From positions 1 to 39,909 of the IMG/VR virus record IMGVR_UViG_3300043425_000575: a DNA stretch of 39,909 bases; one strand, 5' to 3'. How positions within the stretch are numbered: the first letter of the stretch is position 1; every line of letters begins with the position of its first letter. Both the position numbers and the translations under genes were made by a program. A model generated the notes under the pieces. The model was not told the origin of the DNA. It searched no databases and worked only from the letters and a program-made list of their open reading frames with translations. The DNA is from a virus. Below are positions 6,517 through 15,521 of the stretch, one piece after another.

Positions 6517-7733
6517 AGCTAAGGCCCAAAATCGGGCCAGCATTCGAGCCATTCCTGAAGCCGGCGCGCTACAAAGGCGCGTTTGGAGGCAGAGGTAGCG
6601 GCAAATCGCACTTCTTCGCGCAGCTTCTCGTTGCCACAGCGGCTAGCAGGCCGGGCCTACGCGCAGTGTGTGTGCGTGAGGTGCAGCGAACCCTAGCGCA
6701 GTCATCCAAACGCCTGATCGAAGACAAGATCAGAGAACTAGGCGTCACCGACCTGTTTAAGCTCACTGAGCGCGAGATTCAGACCCCCGGCGATGGCGTC
6801 ATTCTGTTCGAGGGCATGCAGAGCCACAATGCCGACTCAATCAAGTCCCTTGAGGGCGCGTCGATTGCGTGGGTAGAGGAGGCCCAAACCCTTAGCCAGC
6901 GTTCGATTGACTTGCTGCGGCCTACCATCAGGGCTCCGAAGTCTGAGATATGGTTCAGTTGGAACCCTGAGAAACCGACAGACCCTGTCGACGTGCTTCT
7001 GCGCGGGGAACATCCTCCACCTGACGCAACGGTCCTGCCGGTCAACTGGGACTCGAATCCGTGGTTCCCCCAGGTGCTGCGGGATGAAATGGAGTACGAC
7101 CGCAGGCGCGACCCTGACAAGTTCGCGCATGTGTGGGGCGGCGGATACCAGCAGAACAGCGAAGCCCGCGTGTTCCGCAACTGGCGGATAGAAGACTTCG
7201 AGCTATCGCCTGAATGGATACTCAGGCAAGGCGCAGACTGGGGCTTCAGCGTTGACCCCTCAGTTTTGGTGCAGTGCGCAATAGTCGGGCGCACGCTCTA
7301 CGTGATCCATGAGGCATACAGGGTAGGGTGCGAGGTTGATTTCCTGCCTGACCTGTTCCGCACGGTGCCTGACGCCGAACGCTGGCCGACAATCGCCGAC
7401 TCTGCCCGGCCGGAAACGATCAGCTACATGCAGCGGCACGGCTTCCCGAAGATGCTGGCCGCAGTCAAGGGGGCGCGGAGCCTAGAGGAAGGCGTATCTT
7501 TCCTGCAGAGCTTCGACATCGTTGTCCACACTCGCTGCCGGCGCACTGCGGCAGAGTTGCAGGCATACAGCTATGAAACCGATCCGCTAACGTCGCTCGT
7601 TATCCCGAAGCTGAAGGACAAGGATAACCACGTCATTGATGCACTGCGATACGCCTGCGAGGGGGCAAGGCGGGCACGGAAGCCGGAGACATACGACTTC
7701 AGCAAGTCAGCGGCTGTCGGGTTGCCGGTATAG
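6513..7733 (+). CDS. terL: Terminase large subunit
   Basis: A 406-residue packaging ATPase and nuclease of the Terminase_3 (PBSX/XtmB-like) type. Walker A is GGRGSGKS at 25-32, Walker B with the catalytic Glu is IAWVEEA at 117-123, and WFSWNP at about 146-151 is the coupling motif. The C-terminal RNase H-like nuclease supplies acidic residues in GADWGFSVD (239-247), IADSARPE (about 302) and KDNHVIDALRYA (about 377). It powers translocation into the prohead and cuts concatemers; the P22-like context suggests headful packaging. ATG 6513 is chosen because of the ATGA overlap; an in-frame TTG at 6489 lies within the preceding gene. Confidence 0.95.
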   Translation: MKLRPKIGPAFEPFLKPARYKGAFGGRGSGKSHFFAQLLVATAASRPGLRAVCVREVQRTLAQSSKRLIEDKIRELGVTDLFKLTEREIQTPGDGVILFEGMQSHNADSIKSLEGASIAWVEEAQTLSQRSIDLLRPTIRAPKSEIWFSWNPEKPTDPVDVLLRGEHPPPDATVLPVNWDSNPWFPQVLRDEMEYDRRRDPDKFAHVWGGGYQQNSEARVFRNWRIEDFELSPEWILRQGADWGFSVDPSVLVQCAIVGRTLYVIHEAYRVGCEVDFLPDLFRTVPDAERWPTIADSARPETISYMQRHGFPKMLAAVKGARSLEEGVSFLQSFDIVVHTRCRRTAAELQAYSYETDPLTSLVIPKLKDKDNHVIDALRYACEGARRARKPETYDFSKSAAVGLPV

Positions 7734-7736
7734 TGC

Positions 7737-7764
7737 TTGACTATCAATGATCGAAACCTATAAT
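7737..7764 (+). promoter_or_regulatory. Near-consensus sigma70 promoter for portal/late genes, apparently leaderless
   Basis: TTGACT (7737-7742), a 16-base spacer and a perfect TATAAT (7759-7764) fill the gap between the large terminase and portal genes. The predicted start of transcription (about 7771) is within a few bases of the portal ATG at 7773. No Shine-Dalgarno exists in the intervening 8 bases. This is the best promoter visible in the window and should be read by host RNA polymerase. Confidence 0.75.
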
Positions 7765-7772
7765 CGCGCACG

Positions 7773-10064
7773 ATGAGCGCGACCCCTGACGAAGCCGCAC
7801 GCCTGTATCGGGAGTCGCTTGATGCGCTTTCTGATCAGCGTAAGCAGATCGAAGAAGACCTTCGATTCTCCGATCCGTCAGACCCGCAGCAGTGGGACGC
7901 GGACGAGAAGCGCAAGCGCGAGACCGATCCAGGTGGCGCGCGTCCGTGTCTGGTGTTTGATCAAACTAGTCAATACGTGTCAAACGTAGCCGGCCAGATC
8001 GAACAACGGCCCCCTAGCATTCACGCCATCCCCATTAGCTCAGGTGCCAGTCAGAAGGCCGCCGAGCAATTCGACGGGATCATGCGGTATGTCGAATATG
8101 CATCGCGGGCGCAGTCTCACTACATCAGGGCTTTGACATCGGCGGCGCGTTCTGGTGTTGGTTACGTCACGGTGCGCCCGCAGTACATCGACCGAGCACT
8201 GAACCTGCAAGAACCCAGGATTGGCAGTGAGGGCGACCCGCTCAAGGTTGTGCTTGATCCTTGGTCGCAAGAGATTGACGGGTCCGACGCGACATTCGGG
8301 TTCATCTTGTCGCCGCTCAGTCACGCGGTGTTCGAGACTCAATTCGGGGTCAAGGCGAAGAAGATCAGCTTTGGCACTGACGAGCAAAGGCAGCTAGACC
8401 TTGAGCGCGAGGAAGTTCTGGTCGCTGAGTATTGGCGGGTGGAGAACAAAGAGCGCAACATGGTTGCGGTTCGCTACACCAATGACGAGATTGGCTCGCT
8501 GACGGTAGAGGAATACCAGAAGGCCGAATCTGAAGGACAGCAGCTTGAGGTGATTCGGGGCTATACCGACAAAGTGCGCCGCGTCAAATGGTCACTGCTG
8601 TCGGGCGCTGAAGAACTGATCGAAGAACGCGAGTTCCCTGCCAATTCAATCGGCATCATCCCTGTTTACGGGTATGTCGGATGGTCCGATGGTCGCATGA
8701 CCTATTGCGGCATCCCGCGCAGGGCGAAGCATCCACAGAAGGCCTATAACTATCACATGAGCGAGATTCGCGCGTTCATGGCGATGGCGCCTAAAGCCCC
8801 GTGGTTAGTGCCTGAGCGTGCGATTCGTGGGCTAGAGACTCTATGGGACCGCGCATCGGTTGAATCTAGGGCGTATCTGCCTTATCACGACATCGACGAA
8901 ACGGGACAGCCGATCAACGCGCCGACTCGTGCGCCGCTGGCTATCAACCTGTCAAACCACACTCAGGGCGCCGAAATGGCACTGAGGGATATTCAGGCCG
9001 CGCTGGGCATGTATCAGGCGAATCTAGGTGCGCCCAGCAATGAAACTAGCGGCATTGCCATCAATGAGCGCAAACAACAGGGTGAGGCGTCAACTGCACA
9101 CTTCCCCGCTCATTTGTCGGCATCGTTGACGCAAGTCGGCAGGGTGTGTTTAGACATGGTGCCAAAGCTAATCGACAGCCGGCGCCAAATGCGAGTTCTG
9201 AGCATTGACGGCAAGGCTTCGGCGATTCAAGCCGACCCGAAAGCCCGTGACGCATTCGATGACACTCGCGGCCATATCACGATTAACCCGTCGATTGGCC
9301 GATACGACGTGCGGGTAGTGGTCGGCGGCAACTTCGCAACCCAGCGGCAGCAGGCGCAGCAGGCTTACACAGAGATGATGCGCGCCGCACCTAACATGCT
9401 GCCGGCTGTAGCCCCGTTGTGGGCGCAAACCCTTGACGTGCCGCACGCCGACAAGCTCGCGCAAGTGCTCACGGCAATGGCCCCGCCTGAAGTGCGCGCC
9501 ATCCTGCAGCCGAACGCAGACGGCACCGACACAGCATCGCTGAAGGCCGAGAATGAACAACTGAAGGCCGCATTGCAAGAGGCTACGCAATTGGCTCATG
9601 AGGCGCAGTCTGACGCCGACGAGGCCGAAGGCAAGGTTCGCGAGCTTGAAGCGCGGCACAAGGTAGAGGACGACAAGGTGGCTGTGCAGGCTTACGACGC
9701 CCAAACCAAGCGCATGGCCGCACTGAGCAATGCCATTCCGCCCGAGCAGGTTCCGGTGCTTGTGCAGAAGACCATTGCAGAGATGCTGGATCAGCCCAAT
9801 CCGTGGCCCGGAGAGGAAATGCAGGAGCAGGAGAAGCCCGCAGAGCCTGAAAAGCCCGCAGCCCCCGCGCCTGAGCTGCAGGCCATCCTTCAGCAGATCG
9901 AAGCTCTGTCGGCCGCTTATCAAGAGTCTCGCGCAGACATGGCCAAGCTAGCCGAGAAGGTTAGCCAGCCGCGCAAGCGCATTCCGGTGCGGGATTCGCG
10001 CGGCGACATCCTGCACGTTTTGGAAATGCCAGAAGGCGCGGCAGAAGTTAAGCAGATTCAGTAG
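7773..10064 (+). CDS. Portal protein (P22 gp1-like)
   Basis: A 763-residue portal of the P22 gp1 type. It forms the ring at the capsid vertex through which DNA enters and leaves. The N-terminal half carries typical family segments (RPCLVFDQTSQYVSNVAGQI; RSGVGYVTVRPQYI; DPWSQEIDGSDATFGF; TSGIAINERKQQGEASTAHF). The C-terminal third is helical and acidic, with a long coiled coil from about 590 to 640, then a Pro/Glu/Ala linker (PEKPAAPAPELQAI) and another helix, resembling the P22 barrel region. The length is close to that of P22 gp1 (725). It starts at ATG 7773 with no ribosome site, consistent with leaderless initiation from the promoter just upstream. Confidence 0.92.
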   Translation: MSATPDEAARLYRESLDALSDQRKQIEEDLRFSDPSDPQQWDADEKRKRETDPGGARPCLVFDQTSQYVSNVAGQIEQRPPSIHAIPISSGASQKAAEQFDGIMRYVEYASRAQSHYIRALTSAARSGVGYVTVRPQYIDRALNLQEPRIGSEGDPLKVVLDPWSQEIDGSDATFGFILSPLSHAVFETQFGVKAKKISFGTDEQRQLDLEREEVLVAEYWRVENKERNMVAVRYTNDEIGSLTVEEYQKAESEGQQLEVIRGYTDKVRRVKWSLLSGAEELIEEREFPANSIGIIPVYGYVGWSDGRMTYCGIPRRAKHPQKAYNYHMSEIRAFMAMAPKAPWLVPERAIRGLETLWDRASVESRAYLPYHDIDETGQPINAPTRAPLAINLSNHTQGAEMALRDIQAALGMYQANLGAPSNETSGIAINERKQQGEASTAHFPAHLSASLTQVGRVCLDMVPKLIDSRRQMRVLSIDGKASAIQADPKARDAFDDTRGHITINPSIGRYDVRVVVGGNFATQRQQAQQAYTEMMRAAPNMLPAVAPLWAQTLDVPHADKLAQVLTAMAPPEVRAILQPNADGTDTASLKAENEQLKAALQEATQLAHEAQSDADEAEGKVRELEARHKVEDDKVAVQAYDAQTKRMAALSNAIPPEQVPVLVQKTIAEMLDQPNPWPGEEMQEQEKPAEPEKPAAPAPELQAILQQIEALSAAYQESRADMAKLAEKVSQPRKRIPVRDSRGDILHVLEMPEGAAEVKQIQ

Positions 10065-10072
10065 GTGAATCA

Positions 10073-10276
10073 ATGACTGACAAGCCACATCAGGCCGAAG
10101 GCGCCGCAACCATTGCAGGCGAATTTGTATTCAGTGACGCGCAAGGCAATGAAGTCGGGCGCATGCCATTCAAGGGAGTGATTCATCATGGCGAGTTGGG
10201 CGAACGAGATGAAAAAGGCGGCGCTGGACGCTGCGCTGGCACTGCTGAACGGGGGGCAGTTTCGGCTGCTGACTAG
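10073..10276 (+). CDS. Small protein after portal
   Basis: A 67-residue ORF behind AGGTG (10063-10067). The N-terminal 40 residues (TIAGEFVFSDAQGNEVGRMP) form a plausible two-strand motif. The C-terminal 27 are Gly/Glu/Arg-rich and overlap the next gene by 89 bases in another frame, so the tail may be less constrained. No family is recognised. It could be a minor head protein. Confidence 0.45.
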   Translation: MTDKPHQAEGAATIAGEFVFSDAQGNEVGRMPFKGVIHHGELGERDEKGGAGRCAGTAERGAVSAAD

Positions 10277-10562
10277 CGGGTCTAGTGAACTTGCAAGCCT
10301 TACGCTAGGCACGCCTGCATTTGCTGCTGCAAGTACCGCAAACCCTAGCGTTGCGGTATCTAACACCATCACAGCAGATTCGTCGGTTACGGCCGGAGAT
10401 ATCGGATTGTTTGAGTTGCGCACCAGCCTTTCGGCCACGCGCATTTCAGGGTCCGTAGGCGTCGGTTCCGGCGACATTCAAGTGTCTAGCGTGACGATCC
10501 CGCCGACTGCCACTAGCGTATCCTGCCCAGGCGGAATTTCGATCTCGCTAAACATTAGCTGA
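10188..10562 (+). CDS. Phage structural-type protein, Ser/Thr/Ala-rich beta protein
   Basis: A 124-residue protein. After a short amphipathic helix (WANEMKKAALDAALALLNGG) it is beta-rich and Ser/Thr/Ala/Gly-rich throughout. This is the pattern of small virion decoration or minor structural proteins found next to capsid genes. AAGGGAG lies about 9 bases before ATG 10188. It ends one base before the start of the 1418-residue protein, so the two are probably coupled. Confidence 0.65.
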   Translation: MASWANEMKKAALDAALALLNGGQFRLLTSGSSELASLTLGTPAFAAASTANPSVAVSNTITADSSVTAGDIGLFELRTSLSATRISGSVGVGSGDIQVSSVTIPPTATSVSCPGGISISLNIS

Positions 10563-10563
10563 A

Positions 10564-13500
10564 ATGCCGGATTTCGCCCTTGCCCGCAGCGCGAGACTTG
10601 CGCCAACATCGGCATCGGCACAAATCAATGCCGATCCGAAGTTAGTGCCAGCGGCATCGTTTACGGCATCGCCGACAACTGGTGCCCAGCCGCTGACGGT
10701 GACGTTCACCAATGCAAGTTTGTTCGCCACAAGTTACTTCTGGCAGTTCGGCGACGGTGGCACCAGTACAGCGACAAATCCGACGCACACCTACACCACG
10801 GCAGGCAGCTTCAGCGTGACCCTCACGGCCACCGGGCCGGGTGGAACGAGCGCGCCGTTCACCCGCACCGGGTACATCACGGCTACTGGCACTGTCGTGG
10901 TCCCGCAAGACCCGGCCGACATCACCACGTTCTTGCTGACCGATCCAGTCGGCGGCGCAGCGGTGCCGTTCACCATCGGGCAGCCGTTCATCGAGGGCGA
11001 GATTGCCAACTTCGCATCGCCGACTGCCAGTGTTGCCATCATCGGCGCCACGGCCCAGGTCACGCCGAAGAACTACTGGCCGGACGGCTCGCTGAAGTTC
11101 GCCATCATCAGCGGCACAGCAGCGTTGCCGGCCAACACGCCGACGCAGATCGTCGTACGCCGGGCTGCCGCTAGCTCGGGCGCCGCACTGACCCTTGCCG
11201 ATCTGAAGACCGCCATGAGCGGTCAGGCGTGCAGCATCAGCGCCGGGGCTTATGGCACCGTGTCGTGGTCAGCGGCTGCTGTGCCAGGCGCGGACTTCGA
11301 CGCTCCATTCGAGACGTGGGTCACTGGACACCGCATGTCGTCGTGGAGGTTTCGTAAGGACTTCTCGGGCGACGCACACCTGACCGGCTGGATTGAGGTC
11401 CGCCTGTACGAAGGGAGTACCCGGCAAGTCGATGTGCTGCCGTGGGTTGAAAACAGCCGATTTCGCGTCCCGAACCGCACCAGCAAAAGCGCCACATTCA
11501 CATTTATGCTGGGCAGCACTGTCAGGTTTAGCGAGATCATCGACTACCCGGCCGCAACCCGCGCACCACTAATCGGAACATCATCCAAAGCTGGCGGAAC
11601 CGAGGTTTCGTACTGGCTTGGCGCAACACAATTCGACGTGGTTGTGCAGCATGAGCGCGACTATCTCTGCGCGACGGAGTTGGTCCCTTCGTACATGATC
11701 GAAACGCCAGCATTAGACGGAAATGCGGCAGCGCTGGTAACCAGCTACACACCACTGCAAAAAGGGAATTTCGCCAGCAGCGGTTCGGGTGTCGGCTTTA
11801 GCCCTGACATCGGCCTGCTGCCGCAGCACGATGTGCTGTACATCACGACGCCGACGCTGGCGAAGGCGTACAAGGCGGTCGTGTTCAACGGCTACTCGGC
11901 CAGCCGACACGGTTTGGCGTTCCGCGATGAGGCGTATGCACCGGACCCGAACAAGCCGATCAGATTCTTGGCGAGTCACAACAAATACACGACCCTGGCC
12001 ACGCCTTCCACCACGGGCGATCAGATTGCAGCCGCAACAGGCACGCCAGCGGCCCCGTGGGCGCAGTCTCACTGCCCGTCGGTTGGGTATCTGGCCTACC
12101 TGCTGACTGGCCGGAAATATCACCTGGATGACGTGCAGTTTGCGCCGAATCTGAACTGCTTGAACACGGCAGACGCGAAACGGCAATATGAGAAGGGGAT
12201 TTTCGACTCCAGCAGATCGGCCGTCGCCCCAAGAACTGTCGCATGGTCGAACCGATCACTGGGGCAGGCGGCGTGCGCGACACCTGATGACGACAGCATC
12301 AGATCGCACTACCTGGCCCAGGTCGGGCACAACGTCGAGTTCCACTGGGGGCGCTACTACAACCAGCCAAACAACCCTCTTGGGGTTGTTACGTCAGGAC
12401 CGACAACCGTCGAGGACGTTGACCTTGGTGGCCAGCTAGACGATGAAGTTTGGATAGTAGAGGCCGGCAGTACCGCGAGCGTATTGATAGTTTCCCGCGT
12501 CGATGACGCGTCATCGCAGTCTGTTGGTGCGGATGTTCTGGCTGGTTGGAAGGTTCGGGATCCGTTCGGCAACGTCCGCACTATCGCCTCGTCTCAGGCG
12601 CGAGTCCCTGATAACTATGACTGGGCCACGATCACACTATCCAGCGCGTTTCCATCAGCACTGCCTGAGGGCACTGCCCTTGGCGCCAACGACGGCCTGT
12701 TCAAATCTTCTACGTGGATGGATGACTACATCACGCAGTCGTTCGGCTACGTAAAGGGCTTGAAACTGTTCGCCACCGGCGCAACCGCGACCCAATTCGA
12801 CCAATTCTGGAGTTGGAAGGCGAAATCCATCGTCGGCAGGTTGGGCGGGCCCGGGTCGAACGAATGGCTGTATCGCGATCTGACCAACACGTATGTGGCT
12901 ACGGCGCCTGTAGACCTGCCAAATTACTACACTGGGGCCGGGCCGTGGTTTGCGAACTGGGGCGAGGCGTACACACTGAACTATTCCGGGCAGTCCACAA
13001 CGCCAAGCATCTATCCGCTGTTGTCTCCTGGTCCTAGGGAGGAGGGCGATCTGCGTTCGTGGCATTACGGTGGTGGCGCTGCGGGCTCGAGCTACACCGC
13101 CTCGGCGATGCCGGCTGTGGCCTACGCAGTCAGGCACGCCGCAGTAGGGGCCGAGGAAGGCTGGCGGCGGCTATCAAACACCAGTAACTGGTGGGAATTC
13201 CAAGCTGATGTCGTTGGTGTGCCGATGGGTGCAGCGTGGCCGTACACGATGCCCAAATGGCGCCGTGGCATGGCCATCGGGCAGGTAGTGAGTATCACTG
13301 GGACCAGCAGCAATAGCGCGCCGCCGACTCGCGCCTCCATCATCACGCTGAACGGCCTGCTGGCAGTTGCCGGAGGCACAGCCGTCGGGGCCAGGCTAGA
13401 GGCCTACTGCGGTGCAACCATAGATACGCGCAGAGCGATTGTATGGGTTGCGGCAGGCGGTGGGCACGGCGATTACCACGGCAACGAGGTTATCTACCTC

Positions 13501-14820
13501 GATCTGCGCGACGACAGCCCCGCGTGGGTTGAGAGATGGCGCGGCAGCTCCGGTGAGGTTGGCATTGCCGCTATGAACAACTACCGCTATGGGTGGACTC
13601 TGAGCGGGTGCACAACCAGCGTCATTCGGTGCTGGGTCGGTGCAACCGGATCTGACGTTGGCAAAACAATCTCCATCAACGGCGAAGCTAGGGTCATCGC
13701 ATCGGCCGACGCGAGCAACTACACACTGACGCTAGCCACGCCGCTGTCAACGGCCCCAGCCGCTGGCGTCAACATCCTGTCCCTGAACCCTGTTCACAGG
13801 TCTGGTACGGTTCAATCTGGCAGCACGTCATCCACGTTTATTTTGGGCGCTCCGGTCTACGCCGACGATGTGGGGCGAGGGTTCATCGTCGCGGGCTATG
13901 GCTGGCAGACAATCCAGTCGGTGAACGTCGGCGCGCAGACTGTGACCATTGCGGGCACAACACCGTTCACTGTGGGGGCCCAGTGGGAAATCGGGTATCA
14001 ACCAGGCCTGCAAATCTACGGGCGTTATGGGGATTTCCAGCCTGCCAGTCGTCACACCTACTCGAACACGCAGTTTGTAGAGCGCCACGGACGAGTTATT
14101 TCGCTGGGAGGGTCAATGTCGCATGCAGGCACACTGCACTACGACACCGAGGCGTTTGACGTAGAAGCCGGTGTGCAAGTCAACGGCTGGGACGAGCCTG
14201 GAACCTATCCCAATGTGTTCGGACAGACCGGAGGCGGTGGCTCGATCCCTGGCTCTGTGTGCCGCGATCCAGTCACAGATTGCATCTATGTGAGCGGCGA
14301 TTCGCAGGTGTTCAAACACACTCCAAACCCGACTGGTTTGGGCATGACGCGTACACTGGTCTACGATAATCCATCGTGGAATTCGAACCGAAATCTGCCA
14401 TGCGCTGTTGACACTCGCCGCAACCAGATTTTCTATCTCATTTGCGGTGGTGGTGTAGCCAAAGTTCGGCGCCTGACACTGTCAGGCACTCCGGCCGGCG
14501 CCGAGTTCAGTCTGACGGGGAGTAGTGAGGCACTGAATGTGCTCAAAAATGTGTCGTCAATTGAGGGCGCAGGAATTTGTTATGTTCCGTTCACAGACCG
14601 TTTTTACGTCAAGCTCCGGGATGCCGGATCGGTTGTGTACGTGATTGACCCGACCACGTTTGCAGTCAGCATCATGACGACAACGGGCACTAGTTTTCTG
14701 GCTCAAACCGGCAGCACAGGGCAGGGCACGTATAACAAGTGGATGTTTGATCCTATTCATAGGGGCATCGTCTACATCCCACAATCTGCCGCCGACGTGC
14801 AGTTTCTGCGCCTATACTGA
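10564..14820 (+). CDS. Giant PKD / lyase-like / beta-propeller protein
   Basis: A 1418-residue protein with three visible parts. Residues about 28-110 are a PKD domain, with FWQFGDGG then NPTHTYTTAGSFSVTLTATG. Residues about 115-890 begin with beta-rich sequence like RIFT-type domains of exo-acting polysaccharide lyases (VRLYEGSTRQVDVLPWVEN). They continue into helical sequence (SVGYLAYLLTGRKYHLDDV; DQFWSWKAKSIVGRL) suggestive of an alpha-toroid. From about 895 a kelch-like propeller is likely (GGGHGDYHGNEVIYLDLR; ERHGRVISLGG). No signal peptide or membrane segment is seen. It may be a capsid-attached fibre that binds or degrades surface polysaccharide. The domain reading is from pattern only; catalytic residues are not established. 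Confidence 0.6.
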   Translation: MPDFALARSARLAPTSASAQINADPKLVPAASFTASPTTGAQPLTVTFTNASLFATSYFWQFGDGGTSTATNPTHTYTTAGSFSVTLTATGPGGTSAPFTRTGYITATGTVVVPQDPADITTFLLTDPVGGAAVPFTIGQPFIEGEIANFASPTASVAIIGATAQVTPKNYWPDGSLKFAIISGTAALPANTPTQIVVRRAAASSGAALTLADLKTAMSGQACSISAGAYGTVSWSAAAVPGADFDAPFETWVTGHRMSSWRFRKDFSGDAHLTGWIEVRLYEGSTRQVDVLPWVENSRFRVPNRTSKSATFTFMLGSTVRFSEIIDYPAATRAPLIGTSSKAGGTEVSYWLGATQFDVVVQHERDYLCATELVPSYMIETPALDGNAAALVTSYTPLQKGNFASSGSGVGFSPDIGLLPQHDVLYITTPTLAKAYKAVVFNGYSASRHGLAFRDEAYAPDPNKPIRFLASHNKYTTLATPSTTGDQIAAATGTPAAPWAQSHCPSVGYLAYLLTGRKYHLDDVQFAPNLNCLNTADAKRQYEKGIFDSSRSAVAPRTVAWSNRSLGQAACATPDDDSIRSHYLAQVGHNVEFHWGRYYNQPNNPLGVVTSGPTTVEDVDLGGQLDDEVWIVEAGSTASVLIVSRVDDASSQSVGADVLAGWKVRDPFGNVRTIASSQARVPDNYDWATITLSSAFPSALPEGTALGANDGLFKSSTWMDDYITQSFGYVKGLKLFATGATATQFDQFWSWKAKSIVGRLGGPGSNEWLYRDLTNTYVATAPVDLPNYYTGAGPWFANWGEAYTLNYSGQSTTPSIYPLLSPGPREEGDLRSWHYGGGAAGSSYTASAMPAVAYAVRHAAVGAEEGWRRLSNTSNWWEFQADVVGVPMGAAWPYTMPKWRRGMAIGQVVSITGTSSNSAPPTRASIITLNGLLAVAGGTAVGARLEAYCGATIDTRRAIVWVAAGGGHGDYHGNEVIYLDLRDDSPAWVERWRGSSGEVGIAAMNNYRYGWTLSGCTTSVIRCWVGATGSDVGKTISINGEARVIASADASNYTLTLATPLSTAPAAGVNILSLNPVHRSGTVQSGSTSSTFILGAPVYADDVGRGFIVAGYGWQTIQSVNVGAQTVTIAGTTPFTVGAQWEIGYQPGLQIYGRYGDFQPASRHTYSNTQFVERHGRVISLGGSMSHAGTLHYDTEAFDVEAGVQVNGWDEPGTYPNVFGQTGGGGSIPGSVCRDPVTDCIYVSGDSQVFKHTPNPTGLGMTRTLVYDNPSWNSNRNLPCAVDTRRNQIFYLICGGGVAKVRRLTLSGTPAGAEFSLTGSSEALNVLKNVSSIEGAGICYVPFTDRFYVKLRDAGSVVYVIDPTTFAVSIMTTTGTSFLAQTGSTGQGTYNKWMFDPIHRGIVYIPQSAADVQFLRLY

Positions 14821-14828
14821 GGAAAACC

Positions 14829-15506
14829 ATGGCTAATTTTGCAACCAGCACGTTCAGCAGTGGCTCAACGATCACCGGAAATACGCCGGAACTCGGCGGC
14901 ACATGGTCTGCTCATGCAAACAGTTCCGGATCGGAGTTGGTGATTTCGAGCGGCAAAGTCACACAGGGCGGCACGAGCGGTAACACAAGATATGTGATCT
15001 CGGCCACGCCGCCTTCTGCCGATTACAGTGTAACCGCCGACATCACGATAGGCGGAACAAGCGATGTGCTGCTTGGGGTGCTTGGTCGGACTCAATCTGG
15101 GGATTACGGATACTCTGCGGCTTTGCATGAGGAAGTTGGCGGGCTTTCGATTTTTGAATTCGCTGGCAGCGGCCCCGTAGTAATAGCCACCTGTTATTTC
15201 CCGTCATACACCATGCCGGCGGGAACCTACAAAGTCATCCTGGAAATGTCTGGGAGCACTCTAAACGCCTATTGCCAACGCAAATCCGACGACCAGTGGT
15301 TGACAAACCTCACATGGGGCGGAACAAAAGCGGTTGGGGCTACCTCTAGTGACGCCTCAACATCTGCGGCAGGGAATGCTGGCATCTGGATATCGTGTAA
15401 CAGCGGATCGACGGGAACAATCGACAACTTCGCGGCATTTACAGGCGCTGAAGATGGTGGCGGAACGCCGGCTGGCGCCGCGATGGCTTATTACGCACAA
15501 CTTTGA
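14829..15506 (+). CDS. Concanavalin-like beta-sandwich virion protein
   Basis: A 225-residue Gly/Ser/Thr-rich protein behind GAGGAAA. Alternating strands (ADYSVTADITIGG; GLSIFEFAGSGPVVIATCYF; GTYKVILEMSGSTLNAY; GNAGIWISCNSGSTGTIDNF) follow the layout of concanavalin/LamG-like jelly rolls that bind sugars. The NAGIWISC...TIDNF ending is especially typical. No catalytic residues can be named. Its place directly after the 1418-residue protein suggests they work together on the outside of the capsid. Confidence 0.6.
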   Translation: MANFATSTFSSGSTITGNTPELGGTWSAHANSSGSELVISSGKVTQGGTSGNTRYVISATPPSADYSVTADITIGGTSDVLLGVLGRTQSGDYGYSAALHEEVGGLSIFEFAGSGPVVIATCYFPSYTMPAGTYKVILEMSGSTLNAYCQRKSDDQWLTNLTWGGTKAVGATSSDASTSAAGNAGIWISCNSGSTGTIDNFAAFTGAEDGGGTPAGAAMAYYAQL

Positions 15507-15521
15507 AAAGTGGAGTAGATC

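Noticed and set aside
9168-9923. 251-residue minus-strand ORF opposite the portal gene
   Set aside because: It is a codon-shadow of the coiled-coil/Ala-rich portal C-terminus, Leu/Cys/His-rich with no ribosome site, and lies opposite a securely identified gene.
12655-13137. 160-residue minus-strand ORF within the giant protein gene
   Set aside because: Arg/Pro-rich shadow of a real GC-rich gene; no Shine-Dalgarno and no neighbours on that strand.
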